Source: Acaryochloris sp. IP29b_bin.148 (GTDB lineage: Bacteria; Cyanobacteriota; Cyanobacteriia; Thermosynechococcales; Thermosynechococcaceae). From it: a stretch of DNA of 38,366 nucleotides. The stretch covers positions 1-38,366 of the forward strand of contig NZ_JANQOY010000048.1 of the NCBI RefSeq assembly GCF_028285565.1, read 5' to 3'. Both the position numbers and the translations under genes were made by a program. This document shows, one piece after another, positions 18,141-26,314 of this stretch (the stretch's first letter is position 1; each line of letters begins with the position of its first letter). The notes under the pieces were generated by a model, which was not told the DNA's origin, made no database searches, and saw only the letters and a program-made list of their open reading frames with translations.

Positions 18141-19886
18141 ATGACAACTGATGCTAAAACTAACCTTGCTAGCGCTTCGGTCAGCTCTGATGCTGTCAAG
18201 GTTTGGGGTGCTCAGCGGTTGAGATTTTTAAGATACTGGCCGATTTGGGGTATGGTTGCGATCGCACTCTCCAGTGGCGTGGGCTATGGCTCCTATCGTT
18301 TGCTGTTGCACCAGCCCGCCAAACCCAACTGTGCCCGAGTGTTTTGGCCCTTTGCCTCTGGGTCCCTGCGTGTGTATTGCGCACAGGAGAAAGCGAGCCA
18401 GCAAACCCTGGAAGATCTATTTGCCGCCATCGCCTTAGTGGATGAGCTAGATGCCAATCATCCGTTGCGCCCTGCCATTAATCCTCTGATTGAGCAATGG
18501 TCCACCCAGGCCTTAGATCTCGCTGAAAAAGCGTTTCATGCGGGCAAGCTCGATCGTGCCATTGAATTTGCCCAGAAAATTCCAGCTCAAACCACGGCTT
18601 ACCAATTAGTGAAAACACGAGTCGATGAATGGCGACGCATCTGGGTGGAGGGTGAGTCTATTTATAATCGTGCAGAGGCTGCGCTCAACAATGAGGAATG
18701 GCGGCGAGCATATAACATCCTGATCAAACTCGTCCAAGTGGATAACCGCTACTGGTCGGGCACGCAATACGATGCCATGACCGAGAAAATCATTGTCGCC
18801 CAAAAAGACGAGCGAAAATTGGTGAAGGCCAAACGCTTAATGCGACAAGGCGGGTTGGACAATTTAGCTGAATCCTTAGGGTTAGTGCAGGAACTGATTG
18901 CAGACAGCGTTTACCATCGATCGGCTCGCAAGACTCAGGATGCCATCGCCACCCGATTGATGACCATCGCCGAGTCGGCCTTGGAGCGTCGTCGCTACCA
19001 TGCCAGCATGGATGCGCTAGAGCTGATTCCCCAAGACACGCCCTTATGGTCTCAGGCCCAAGATTTTATGAAAATTGCCCAGGCGAGTGCCTCCGCTTGG
19101 AATGGCACGCTGGTCAGCTTAGAAGAGGCGATCAATCAAGTCAGTCAGTTAGACGTGAGTAGTCCTCTCTATGGCAAAGCTCAGACATTGGTTGCCCAAT
19201 GGCAAAGGGAAATTGCTGATATTCAGCTGTTACAAACCGCTCAGCTCCAGGCCCAAACAGGAGATATCGGTGACTTAGCAACGGCGGTGTCTCAGGCCCA
19301 GCAAATTTCAGCTGGCAGCGACCAGTGGAAAGTTGCTCAACAAGAGATTGACCAATGGCAGTATCAAATTCAGGTGCGGGAAGATCAGCCGCTATTAGAT
19401 CGGGCCGATCAGCTGGCCCTCCAGGGCAGTCCGGCTGCTCTACGGTCTGCGATCGTACAGGCGAGTCGGATTAAGCCAGGACGGGCGCTGTACGATGAAG
19501 CGCAATTGAGAATTTCAGACTGGCAGTATCAATTGCAGCCCGCCAGCCCACCGCTCGACAGTACACCGCTCGATGAGCCCCTACAGACCGTGCCGGCCAA
19601 TGGCAATGACCCACTCTTACAAAGTGCCGAAACCCTTGCCAGTCAAGGTACCCCCAAAGCCTTATCTGAGGCCATTGCTCAGGCCAATCAAATTACACCA
19701 GAGTCTCCTGCTCGCTTTCAAGCTAACCTTTCGATCGATACCTGGTCAGAACAGCTGCTGAATATGGCACGAGGGCAAGCTCTCGTTGATCCGGTAGCGG
19801 CAATTGCGATCGCTCAACGCATTCCCCGGAACAGCAGTGTTTACGAATCTGCCCAGTCGCAGATTCAAACTTGGCAACAGCAGTAA
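18141..19886 (+). CDS. Membrane-anchored helical-repeat protein of unknown function
   Basis: A 581-residue protein with one N-terminal membrane anchor at about 34-54 (YWPIWGMVAIALSSGVGYGS). After it comes a long, alanine- and glutamine-rich helical region. From about residue 60 onward it holds TPR-like repeats of roughly 45-50 residues. The clearest show the pattern A-x-LA-x-QG-(S/T)-P-x-AL-x-x-AI-x-QA, then an I-x-P segment and a closing D/E-W, for example near LALQGSPAALRSAIVQASRI and LASQGTPKALSEAIAQANQI. I take it to be a cyanobacterial scaffold or envelope protein, but no function is known to me. A proline-rich linker separates the last repeats. Confidence 0.75.
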   Translation: MTTDAKTNLASASVSSDAVKVWGAQRLRFLRYWPIWGMVAIALSSGVGYGSYRLLLHQPAKPNCARVFWPFASGSLRVYCAQEKASQQTLEDLFAAIALVDELDANHPLRPAINPLIEQWSTQALDLAEKAFHAGKLDRAIEFAQKIPAQTTAYQLVKTRVDEWRRIWVEGESIYNRAEAALNNEEWRRAYNILIKLVQVDNRYWSGTQYDAMTEKIIVAQKDERKLVKAKRLMRQGGLDNLAESLGLVQELIADSVYHRSARKTQDAIATRLMTIAESALERRRYHASMDALELIPQDTPLWSQAQDFMKIAQASASAWNGTLVSLEEAINQVSQLDVSSPLYGKAQTLVAQWQREIADIQLLQTAQLQAQTGDIGDLATAVSQAQQISAGSDQWKVAQQEIDQWQYQIQVREDQPLLDRADQLALQGSPAALRSAIVQASRIKPGRALYDEAQLRISDWQYQLQPASPPLDSTPLDEPLQTVPANGNDPLLQSAETLASQGTPKALSEAIAQANQITPESPARFQANLSIDTWSEQLLNMARGQALVDPVAAIAIAQRIPRNSSVYESAQSQIQTWQQQ

Positions 19887-20015
19887 ACGCTCCAAGACAG
19901 TCATGATTCCGTCGCTGTGTCCTAAAGCTGATCTCATTATTTTGTCTATACTTTTATCACAGCTAAAACTCATGTAGTCTCTCTGTAGCTTGTGCTAGAG
20001 TGGGCGTACCTCACT

Positions 20016-20042
20016 TTCACCCCGTTGTAGTGTAAGGGTGAA
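20016..20042 (+). promoter_or_regulatory. Hairpin before the ctp start
   Basis: TTCACCC (20016-20022) pairs perfectly with GGGTGAA (20036-20042) around a 13-base loop, ending 31 bases before ATG 20074. The right arm would bury the possible GTG start at 20038. This argues for the ATG start and may be a leader stem. Confidence 0.4.
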
Positions 20043-20073
20043 CGTGCCTCACGAAACCAACTGGGTCAGGCTT

Positions 20074-21363
20074 ATGGCAATTTCAAAAGACGGATTAGTT
20101 TTAGGAACAACCGCGCTTGTGGGAGCAGGTGTGGTCGTGATTGGTGCCAATCTTTGGCAATCAAGTTGGGCCGTCTTCAAAGAAAGTCCGAAAGAGGTGG
20201 TAGACGAAGTTTGGCAAGTTATTAATCATGACTATGTAGATGCAACCTTTAACGGTAACGATTGGCGAGATATTCGTAACCAGTACCTAAATCGCAATTA
20301 CACGTCAAAAGAAGAAGCCTACAAAGCTGTTCAGGAAATGTTGGACAAGCTTGAGGATCCTTACACTCGCTTTATGGATCCTGAGCAGTTCAAGAGCATG
20401 CAAATTGATACCTCTGGTGAGCTAACAGGCGTCGGTATTCAAATTACCCAAGATGAGGAAACTAAAGAGATCACTGTTATCTCCCCGATTGAAGGAAGTC
20501 CAGCTGCAGACGCTGGGCTTTTGTCTAAGGATGTGATCACAAAAGTCGATGGTAAAAGCACTGAAGGCATGGACATCAATGGGGTCGTGAGTTTGATCCG
20601 AGGTCCTGTGAATACTGACGTGACATTAACGGTATTACGAGAGCAGCAAACTCTCAACTTCACCATTAAGCGGGCTCGCATTGAGATTCATCCGGTTCGT
20701 TTCTCTTACCAGAACAACTCAGCAGGTGGCGTTGGCTATATTCGACTCAACCAATTTAGTAACAACGCGTCGTCCGAAATGCGCGAGGCGATTCAAGAAC
20801 TGAAAAAGCAGAAGGTTGCCGGGTTTATTCTAGATTTGCGCTCTAATCCTGGGGGTTTACTCTATTCCAGTGCTGAGATTGCGCGGATGTGGATGGGCAA
20901 AGGTACGATTGTCTCTACGGTGGATCGCAAAGGCGGAGAGGATAAGCTCACCTCTGGCAAAAATCGGTTAACCGATAAGCCCCTCGTGATTCTGGTGGAT
21001 GGTGGGTCTGCCAGCGCCAGCGAAATATTAGCGGGGGCGTTACAGGATAATAAACGAGCTGTCTTGATTGGAACTAAGACCTTTGGCAAGGGACTCGTTC
21101 AATCCGTTCATCCCTTAGAAGATGGTTCGGGTTTGGCCGTTACGGTGGCCAAGTACTTTACCCCTAGCGGTCGGGATATTAACAAAAAAGGCATTGAGCC
21201 TGACATAGAGGTAAAACTCACAGACGAGCAACGGGAGGCTCTGTTTCAAGATCGCGACAAAATTGGTACTGCTGCTGATCCGCAATATGCCAAAGCGTTA
21301 GCAGTTCTCAATGATCAGATTCTGGCTAATAGTAACGGTAATCTTCAATCCTCTTCTCAATAG
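20074..21363 (+). CDS. ctpB: C-terminal processing peptidase (CtpA/CtpB family, S41)
   Basis: A 429-residue serine protease from ATG 20074; an upstream GTG at 20038 would add 12 residues not expected from homologues. Residues 8-28 form an uncleaved anchor or signal segment. A PDZ domain covers about 112-195, and the S41 catalytic core follows. Ser314 (in GGSASASEI) and Lys339 (in TFGKGLVQSV), 25 residues apart as in E. coli Tsp, make the catalytic dyad. Family members trim proteins in the lumen or periplasm, and CtpA matures photosystem II D1. Whether this is CtpA, CtpB or CtpC cannot be settled by eye. I prefer CtpB with low certainty. The protease assignment itself is firm. Confidence 0.92.
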   Translation: MAISKDGLVLGTTALVGAGVVVIGANLWQSSWAVFKESPKEVVDEVWQVINHDYVDATFNGNDWRDIRNQYLNRNYTSKEEAYKAVQEMLDKLEDPYTRFMDPEQFKSMQIDTSGELTGVGIQITQDEETKEITVISPIEGSPAADAGLLSKDVITKVDGKSTEGMDINGVVSLIRGPVNTDVTLTVLREQQTLNFTIKRARIEIHPVRFSYQNNSAGGVGYIRLNQFSNNASSEMREAIQELKKQKVAGFILDLRSNPGGLLYSSAEIARMWMGKGTIVSTVDRKGGEDKLTSGKNRLTDKPLVILVDGGSASASEILAGALQDNKRAVLIGTKTFGKGLVQSVHPLEDGSGLAVTVAKYFTPSGRDINKKGIEPDIEVKLTDEQREALFQDRDKIGTAADPQYAKALAVLNDQILANSNGNLQSSSQ

Positions 21364-21727
21364 TCCACGGGGCTCCATCGGCCTCTTCAACAGATTTGAT
21401 AGAGGTGGTAGCGCTAGAGGTTGAATCGCTGACCATGTTTGCGGGTGAGTAAGTGTGGGAGGCAGCTTGTCAGCTAGCAACGGCTTTAGCTTCAGCGATG
21501 GCTCAAGCCTAGATGCGTCGCGTTTGCAGTGGCACTCGATCAACAATGATCCAGTTGGGGTCACCCTTGAATAGGCCACTGGGTATCAATCTGAAAGTTG
21601 GCAAAACGCCAGGTTTGTAGATAGGAGTGGCGTGGTTACAAGAGCAATCAGCCAGATGTGATCCAAAGTGAGGGTGTATATTAAGAAATAAATTCATCTC
21701 CTAAAGAATAAATCTTTATCGTTGGCC
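21364..21727. other. Intergenic region after ctp
   Basis: This 364-base region follows ctp. It shows no clear terminator. The only coding-like signal is a minus-strand fragment near 21509-21640, described separately. The pentapeptide gene's promoter is likely in the AT-rich 21675-21725. Confidence 0.4.
21509..21697 (-). pseudogene. Possible gene remnant
   Basis: A 62-codon minus-strand frame. Its last 35 residues look protein-like, with alternating hydrophobics, prolines and glycines (PTFRLIPSGLFKGDPNWIIV then DRVPLQ). The first 25 residues do not, and no ribosome binding site is seen. It could be the decayed 3' end of a gene or a chance frame. I recognise no family. Confidence 0.2.
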
Positions 21728-22282
21728 ATGATAAATAGGGTAGTAGTGAAGCCTGACTCACGAGAGACAGACTTACAGGGAATGTTGTTAGGTGGTCCTG
21801 AAGCCTGGAATCAATGGCGAGATCAAAATCCAACGTGTTCAGTTGACTTATTCAAAACGAACCTCAGTAATGCCATTCTCCGAGGAGTTAACCTGAGTGA
21901 AGCGGACCTTAGAAAGGCCAAGCTCTTTCGGGCCGACTTCCGTTGGGCCCGCTTCTGGCATGCTGACCTCAGAGGCGCAAACTTAAAGGGGGCAAATCTC
22001 TATAGTGCAAATCTCAGTGGTGCGAATCTGAGTGGAGCTGATCTGAGTAATGCCATGCTTTACTGTGCCAATCTTCGAGGTGCTGACCTGAGGGGTGCCA
22101 TCCTAAACAGTGCCAATCTGATGCGTGCGGACTTTAGCAATAGTGATCTGCGATATGCCAATCTAATCGGCGCGAAACTGAGAGGTGCCCAATTCGAAGG
22201 AGCCACACTTCTCTGTACCGACCTGCTGGATATTAACCTCAGTGGTGTTGCCCTTGACGGAGTTAACCTGATCGAGGTCTGA
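21728..22282 (+). CDS. Pentapeptide-repeat protein
   Basis: A 184-residue protein from ATG 21728 (a TTG six bases earlier is also in frame). Residues about 43-180 are almost continuous A(D/N)Lxx pentapeptides, for example ANLKGANLYSANLSGANL, which fold as a right-handed quadrilateral beta-helix. The N-terminal 40 residues are not repetitive and contain GPEAWNQWRDQNP, a short cap seen in many cyanobacterial family members. There is no signal peptide, so it is probably cytoplasmic. Functions in the family range from DNA mimicry and gyrase protection to unknown scaffolds. Nothing here decides between them. Confidence 0.85.
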   Translation: MINRVVVKPDSRETDLQGMLLGGPEAWNQWRDQNPTCSVDLFKTNLSNAILRGVNLSEADLRKAKLFRADFRWARFWHADLRGANLKGANLYSANLSGANLSGADLSNAMLYCANLRGADLRGAILNSANLMRADFSNSDLRYANLIGAKLRGAQFEGATLLCTDLLDINLSGVALDGVNLIEV

Positions 22283-23002
22283 CTTCAGCAGCCCGCCTGT
22301 GGAGAGTTTTATTATGCCTAGAGGATTTCAGTACCGATAAATGTGGAATACCGGAGCGAAGTGAGGATATGCCGCAACAGCTCTGGACGGGCAGAGGAAC
22401 GCTACACTCTTGCTCGTCTTGATCTGACTCGTTGCGATAGTTAGATGTTTTTTCCTTCACCACAGGGGCCAGGACATGTCCAGAGGCGAACGTTTTTTCG
22501 TTTTTATCCAAAAACAGCCTATGTAGGGGGTAGAGCTTCATAAATAGCTTGCCCTAATAGTCGTTCTGGGTTGTTTAGTAATTTGAGAGGAACAGTCCAT
22601 GATTGCCATTGATTGGGTAGCTTTAGCTGCCATCATCAGCATTATCAAAGATGTTCTTGAAATATTGAATCGATAGGACTGAGTTGTGATAGCACTCGTA
22701 GCGAGGAGGGAGTACTCATCTTTTGTTGTGTCTCCTTTTTACCCTCTTGTCCCCCCAGAGGGGGCTAGGGGGCATTCAACGGAGTGTAGCTGAGAAGCCA
22801 GTGCCTGGCTGAGTCAATAATGTTGCATTTAAATGAATGGGCAACGGTCGTGGGTGAAGGCGTTATCCTTAAATTAGGTAAGGCTTACATAATTTGCATA
22901 TACCCACGCACTAAAGATGAGTCGGTATGGTTAACCTAGCATCTACGACTGACAAAGCTACGCAAATCCAGCTGGATACCTGGATAAAGGCAGATAGGAT
23001 CG
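22283..23002. other. Intergenic region with micro-ORFs and palindromes
   Basis: This 720-base region lies before the two Dnd-associated genes. It holds the perfect palindrome GGACATGTCC (22472-22481), the micro-ORF at 22599-22676, and a C5/G5 hairpin at 22752-22764 inside a CCCCCTAG-type pyrimidine/purine block. It also holds two weaker short frames (22820-22939, 39 codons; 22927-23037, 36 codons, overlapping the next gene). The short frames may be relics of an upstream gene. Confidence 0.45.
22599..22676 (+). CDS. 25-residue hydrophobic micropeptide
   Basis: ATG 22599 to TAG 22676 encodes a peptide starting MIAIDWVALAAIISIIK, followed by DVLEILNR. It is nearly all hydrophobic, with D5, K17, D18, E21 and R25 spaced as in an amphipathic or membrane helix. 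GAGAGG (22585-22590) lies eight bases before the ATG, the best-placed ribosome binding site in the area. Its size and style resemble small membrane toxins of type I systems (TisB, Ldr) or other helper peptides. I recognise no specific family. It lies 326 bases upstream of the Dnd-associated pair on the same strand. Confidence 0.45.
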   Translation: MIAIDWVALAAIISIIKDVLEILNR

Positions 23003-23422
23003 ATGGCAGATGTAAGGGTTCGAGTGGCCAAAGATAAAGTTGAGCTCTTAAAAGCACTTAAAGACGGCAGTGATAATAACGGTCCTTTTGCCTCCTATGC
23101 AGATGCTTTAATGTTTGCAGCGATGATTGGCATCAGGAACAATAAACGTTTGAAACTTCATTCTGTTTCTTATGAAGGGCTTGACCGCGTACCACAGGAT
23201 CAGTTCAGGGACCCAGAACTGATGAGTCTACTTTCTATTTGTGATCTACAAAGCTTTAGTGTTCTTGCAGATGACTCAAAACTGGATCGTCAGCGAGTTG
23301 AGGTTTTTCAAGAATATGCCAATGGAGGCCTAGAAATCATTGGTCAGAAAATATCAGGTTCAGTTGACTATACCGATCAAATCTTGCTGATGTTGGAGGC
23401 AGAGATCGATAATCGGCTATAA
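23003..23422 (+). CDS. Dnd-associated protein 4 family, copy 1
   Basis: A 139-residue soluble protein. It resembles the family I recall as DNA phosphorothioation-associated protein 4 (TIGR04062 type). Conserved blocks are RVAKDKVELLKALKDG (about 7-22), GPFASYADALMFAAMIGI (27-44), VPQDQF (63-68) and VFQEYANGGLEII plus SVDYTDQILL near the C terminus. Family members sit beside dndB-E-like genes that replace a DNA phosphate oxygen with sulfur. No such gene is in this window, so this copy is an orphan. A paralogue follows 46 bases downstream, probably in the same operon. Molecular function is unknown to me. Confidence 0.7.
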   Translation: MADVRVRVAKDKVELLKALKDGSDNNGPFASYADALMFAAMIGIRNNKRLKLHSVSYEGLDRVPQDQFRDPELMSLLSICDLQSFSVLADDSKLDRQRVEVFQEYANGGLEIIGQKISGSVDYTDQILLMLEAEIDNRL

Positions 23423-23468
23423 ACTACTATGTTTCGAGTCGCACTATTTGCAGGATGAGATGTGATCA

Positions 23469-23900
23469 ATGCCTTTAGCTAGAGTACAGATTGCTGAAGA
23501 CAAAACAGCATTTGTTAAAACCCTTAAGGATGCTACATCTTCCAATAGCCCCTTTCAAACCTATGCTGATATCTTATTGTTTGTGGCCTTAGTCGGCATT
23601 TATCATAAGCGACGAGTGCGCTTAAGTAAGTTGTCTAGAAAAGATCCCGATCCTGTCCCTCAAGATCAGTTTAAAGCCAGGTCAATTCTTGATTTAGTGG
23701 CTGTTTCCGATGCTTCAGACTTATCTCTCCTACTGCGGGATGAAGACAGTGACCAGAGACGCATCACAATCTTTCAAGAATACGTGAACGGTGGGCTGGA
23801 GATTTTGCAACGTCAATTATCTGGCGCAGTGGATTATACGGATTTATTGCTGCTCAACCTGAACGCACTAAGAGATTCAAGTCATCCAGTCGATCGCTAA
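23469..23900 (+). CDS. Dnd-associated protein 4 family, copy 2
   Basis: A 143-residue paralogue of the preceding gene, about half identical by eye. It keeps the same landmarks: DKTAFVKTLKDA, SPFQTYADILLFVALVGI, VPQDQF, IFQEYVNGGLEIL and AVDYTDLLLLNL. The middle (ARSILDLVAVSDASDLSLLLRD) differs most. This copy matches the family pattern I remember slightly better (KDPDPVPQDQF). Divergence between the copies indicates an old duplication or joint transfer, and suggests a heteromeric pair. It converges on cobB, whose stop is 43 bases away. Confidence 0.72.
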   Translation: MPLARVQIAEDKTAFVKTLKDATSSNSPFQTYADILLFVALVGIYHKRRVRLSKLSRKDPDPVPQDQFKARSILDLVAVSDASDLSLLLRDEDSDQRRITIFQEYVNGGLEILQRQLSGAVDYTDLLLLNLNALRDSSHPVDR

Positions 23901-23942
23901 TAGGGCAGTCAATAAACACAGTCATAGGATGAACTAGATGGG

Positions 23943-25391
23943 TCATCGCAAGGCTTGGCATTGTTGTAAAAACCGGTGTGGTAGCTCTGGTCGATGTCCC
24001 CAATGCAGGTGTAGGTATGAGGCGTGCAGGTTATAAACAGACCAACCTTCTGACTGAGGTTGAGATAAGGTCTCACCTGAGAAGGTGTAGATCGGGGTCT
24101 GAGAGGATTGATGCAGCTGAGAATGATGAAATTCATGCCCCCAAACTTGTGTGTCTACAGTGAGCAGTGGGGTATTTTGAGTTGAGATCGCTCGTCGATA
24201 CCCCAAGGTTAACCGCGTTGCCATCTTCACTGTTGTAGGCAAAATGCCTACCATGGGGAACGTCTGCCCGGATAAATCTTGTAGAGACTCACATAAGTAC
24301 ATCAGTCCGCCACATTCCGCATAGGTGGGTAAGCCTTGCTCAATCGCCGTTTTCACGGCATGGCGTGTCGAGGTATTGGCGGCCAGGGTGGAGGCATACA
24401 TTTCCGGGAATCCTCCACCTAAATATAGACCTTGAGTGCCTGGCGGTAGCGTTTTGTCCTGTAAAGGGCTCCAATAGACTAATTCTGCCCCTAAGTGCTC
24501 TAGCAGATCGAGATTATCGGCATAGTAAAAATTGAAGGCTGCATCCCGTGCGATCGCTAAACGGATGCGCGTGACGGGTTCAGGAGATTGAGGGTGAGTA
24601 ATATTGTTAGCCGAGTGTGGCGAATGGATCTGAAACGAGCGAATGCCCGTCGAGCCCGATGGTTGTGAGAATGTATCAGACGGTGTTACAGGTACTGGAG
24701 ATTTACTCCCTGGTGAGGTTGCCAGTAAAGGCAACAGCGCTGACCAATCAAAGCAAGTATGGCCCACTTCAGTCAGCTCTTGTAACAGTGGTTCCACCGC
24801 TTCTAATTCTTCAACGGGGACTAAGCCTAAGTGTCGAGTCGGGAGGTTGAGCGATGTCTGGCGGCGTAACACCCCCAAAATTTTAATATCTAAGGGCTGC
24901 AAAGCGGCTTCCAAGCTCGTTAAGTGGCGATCACTCCCCACCCGATTGAGCACAACCCCTGCCAGGCGCAAATGCGGATCGAAGGAACGATAGCCATGCA
25001 CTAGCGCTGCTACGGAATCCGAAAGTCGACTGCAGTCCAATACCAACAGGAGGGGGAGATTCAACTGCCGAGCGATATGGGCGGTACTCCCTCTGCCCCC
25101 TTGTCCAACAGCTCCATCAAATAGACCCATCACCCCTTCTACTAGTGCATAGTCAGCGGTCTGAGTATGAGTCGTAAATAGGGTCTGAATATAAATCTCA
25201 GACGTGAGGATGGGATCTAAATTGCGACAAGGACGCTGAGTCACGACAGAGTGCAGCATCGGGTCAATATAATCTGGCCCTACTTTGAAGGATTGAACGG
25301 TCACTTGTCGGCTCTTCAGGCTTGCTAAGATTGCGGCGGTTACCGTTGTTTTACCCACACCACTCCGATCACCCGCAATCACTATGGCCAT
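23943..25391 (-). CDS. cbiA: Cobyrinate a,c-diamide synthase
   Basis: A 482-residue ATP-dependent amidotransferase that amidates the a and c side chains of cobyrinate (or hydrogenobyrinate) in cobamide synthesis. The N-terminal synthetase domain has the P-loop DRSGVGKTTVTAAIL (7-21) and KVGPDYIDPMLH. The C-terminal class I glutaminase-like domain has the nucleophile in TYAECGGLMYL (near residue 355) and a histidine in NLHASYLHLHW. A serine- and proline-rich linker of about 50 residues (around 225-275) joins the domains and is longer than usual. GAGGAAA lies before the ATG. Neighbours are unrelated to B12. A structured leader lies upstream (25430-25600). Confidence 0.94.
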   Translation of the reverse strand: MAIVIAGDRSGVGKTTVTAAILASLKSRQVTVQSFKVGPDYIDPMLHSVVTQRPCRNLDPILTSEIYIQTLFTTHTQTADYALVEGVMGLFDGAVGQGGRGSTAHIARQLNLPLLLVLDCSRLSDSVAALVHGYRSFDPHLRLAGVVLNRVGSDRHLTSLEAALQPLDIKILGVLRRQTSLNLPTRHLGLVPVEELEAVEPLLQELTEVGHTCFDWSALLPLLATSPGSKSPVPVTPSDTFSQPSGSTGIRSFQIHSPHSANNITHPQSPEPVTRIRLAIARDAAFNFYYADNLDLLEHLGAELVYWSPLQDKTLPPGTQGLYLGGGFPEMYASTLAANTSTRHAVKTAIEQGLPTYAECGGLMYLCESLQDLSGQTFPMVGILPTTVKMATRLTLGYRRAISTQNTPLLTVDTQVWGHEFHHSQLHQSSQTPIYTFSGETLSQPQSEGWSVYNLHASYLHLHWGHRPELPHRFLQQCQALR

Positions 25392-25860
25392 CTGTTTTCC
25401 TCATTAATTGTGTATTGCTCGTATCGTGAAGCCCGCTCAAATATTAGCTTGTCAGTGTCAAGCGGGTATGAAGGAGCCTGTCACCTTGGAATCTCAGTAT
25501 TTACACTTAGGTTGCCTGGCGTTCAAACCTCACATTTCTGGTCCCCAAAGTTAGGCCTCTGCAAAGGTAAATTTATGCTTCTGCAAGGGTGACAGGCTTT
25601 CTGAGGATGCAGGTTCAGATAAGTGTGGTTATTGGAGATGTTACCTGGCACACGTAGAGGTATTGATAATTACCTGTAGATAAAATAAAAAATATCCGTA
25701 GTTTTACTGTTTAACCCTGTTTAGAAATACAATAATCTGCAATTGTAAAGCGTTTAGTATTTGATAAAAGCCAGTGACCAAGGTGGTTTGTTGGCATAAT
25801 TAATGAAGTAAATATTAAGTGCTATTCTTCATTCAATGATTTATTTCCAACGGGGGAACT
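25392..25860. other. Intergenic region with structured cbiA leader
   Basis: AGCCTGTCACC (25475-25485) pairs with GGTGACAGGCT (25588-25598), and a TTG/CAA extension adds three pairs past one bulge. Nearer cbiA, CCCGCT and AGCGGG (about 25431-25466) enclose GCTTG/CAAGC, which overlaps the second arm, so the two stems exclude each other. The B12 box of cobalamin riboswitches was not found. The right half (25640-25850) is AT-rich and probably holds the promoter of the plus-strand gene at 25861. Confidence 0.45.
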
Positions 25861-26169
25861 ATGGGAATATCTACATATGTTGGTGGTCAACAAAGAGACT
25901 CAATTTTTCGCCGAAGACGCCACACTCATAGGCGTAGAACCCATCGATATAACCACCACCAATTGGGATCAGAATTTTTCCTAGATGATAATGCAACGCT
26001 TCCCATTCGTTATATGACGTCTCAAGGAGGTGGGGTTCATCAAGGGGATTACATTGATATTGCTACACCGACTGGCCACCTAACCTTTCAAGTCAGCGAG
26101 ATTGAATACTATAGTGATCCTGCTGATATGTGGATGGCGCAATTGCATGAAGTTTTTGATACGCTATAA
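25861..26169 (+). CDS. Small Arg/His-rich hypothetical protein
   Basis: A 102-residue protein with a strong ribosome binding site (GGGGGA just before ATG). Residues 10-35 are very basic (RRRRHTHRRRTHRYNHHQ), suited to binding nucleic acid or metal. Residues 40-100 are acidic and strand-rich (RYMTSQGGGVHQGDYIDI, then a YYSDPADMW motif), suggesting a small barrel. I recognise no family. It stands alone between cbiA and another unknown gene. Confidence 0.6.
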   Translation: MGISTYVGGQQRDSIFRRRRHTHRRRTHRYNHHQLGSEFFLDDNATLPIRYMTSQGGGVHQGDYIDIATPTGHLTFQVSEIEYYSDPADMWMAQLHEVFDTL

Positions 26170-26314
26170 ACAGCAGCCCGACCACAAGAATCGAAGCAAA
26201 CGCAGCTATCAACAGAACCTGGATCGCAGCTAAAGACGATCAACTTGATGTCAGGATATAGACTCCATTCTCACTCAGTTCTGATGTGGTGACTTTACAG
26301 CTTACGTCCTGGGT

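Noticed and set aside
22263..22541. 92-codon minus-strand frame after the pentapeptide gene
   Set aside because: The residue mix is unlike protein, there is no good ribosome binding site, and it overlaps the end of the pentapeptide gene.
22820..23037. Two short frames before the first Dnd-associated gene
   Set aside because: Both are under 40 codons, overlap each other or the next gene, and lack ribosome binding sites.
25430..25660. Cobalamin riboswitch before cbiA
   Set aside because: Neither the B12 box nor the conserved core was found on the minus strand. Only generic stems are present.
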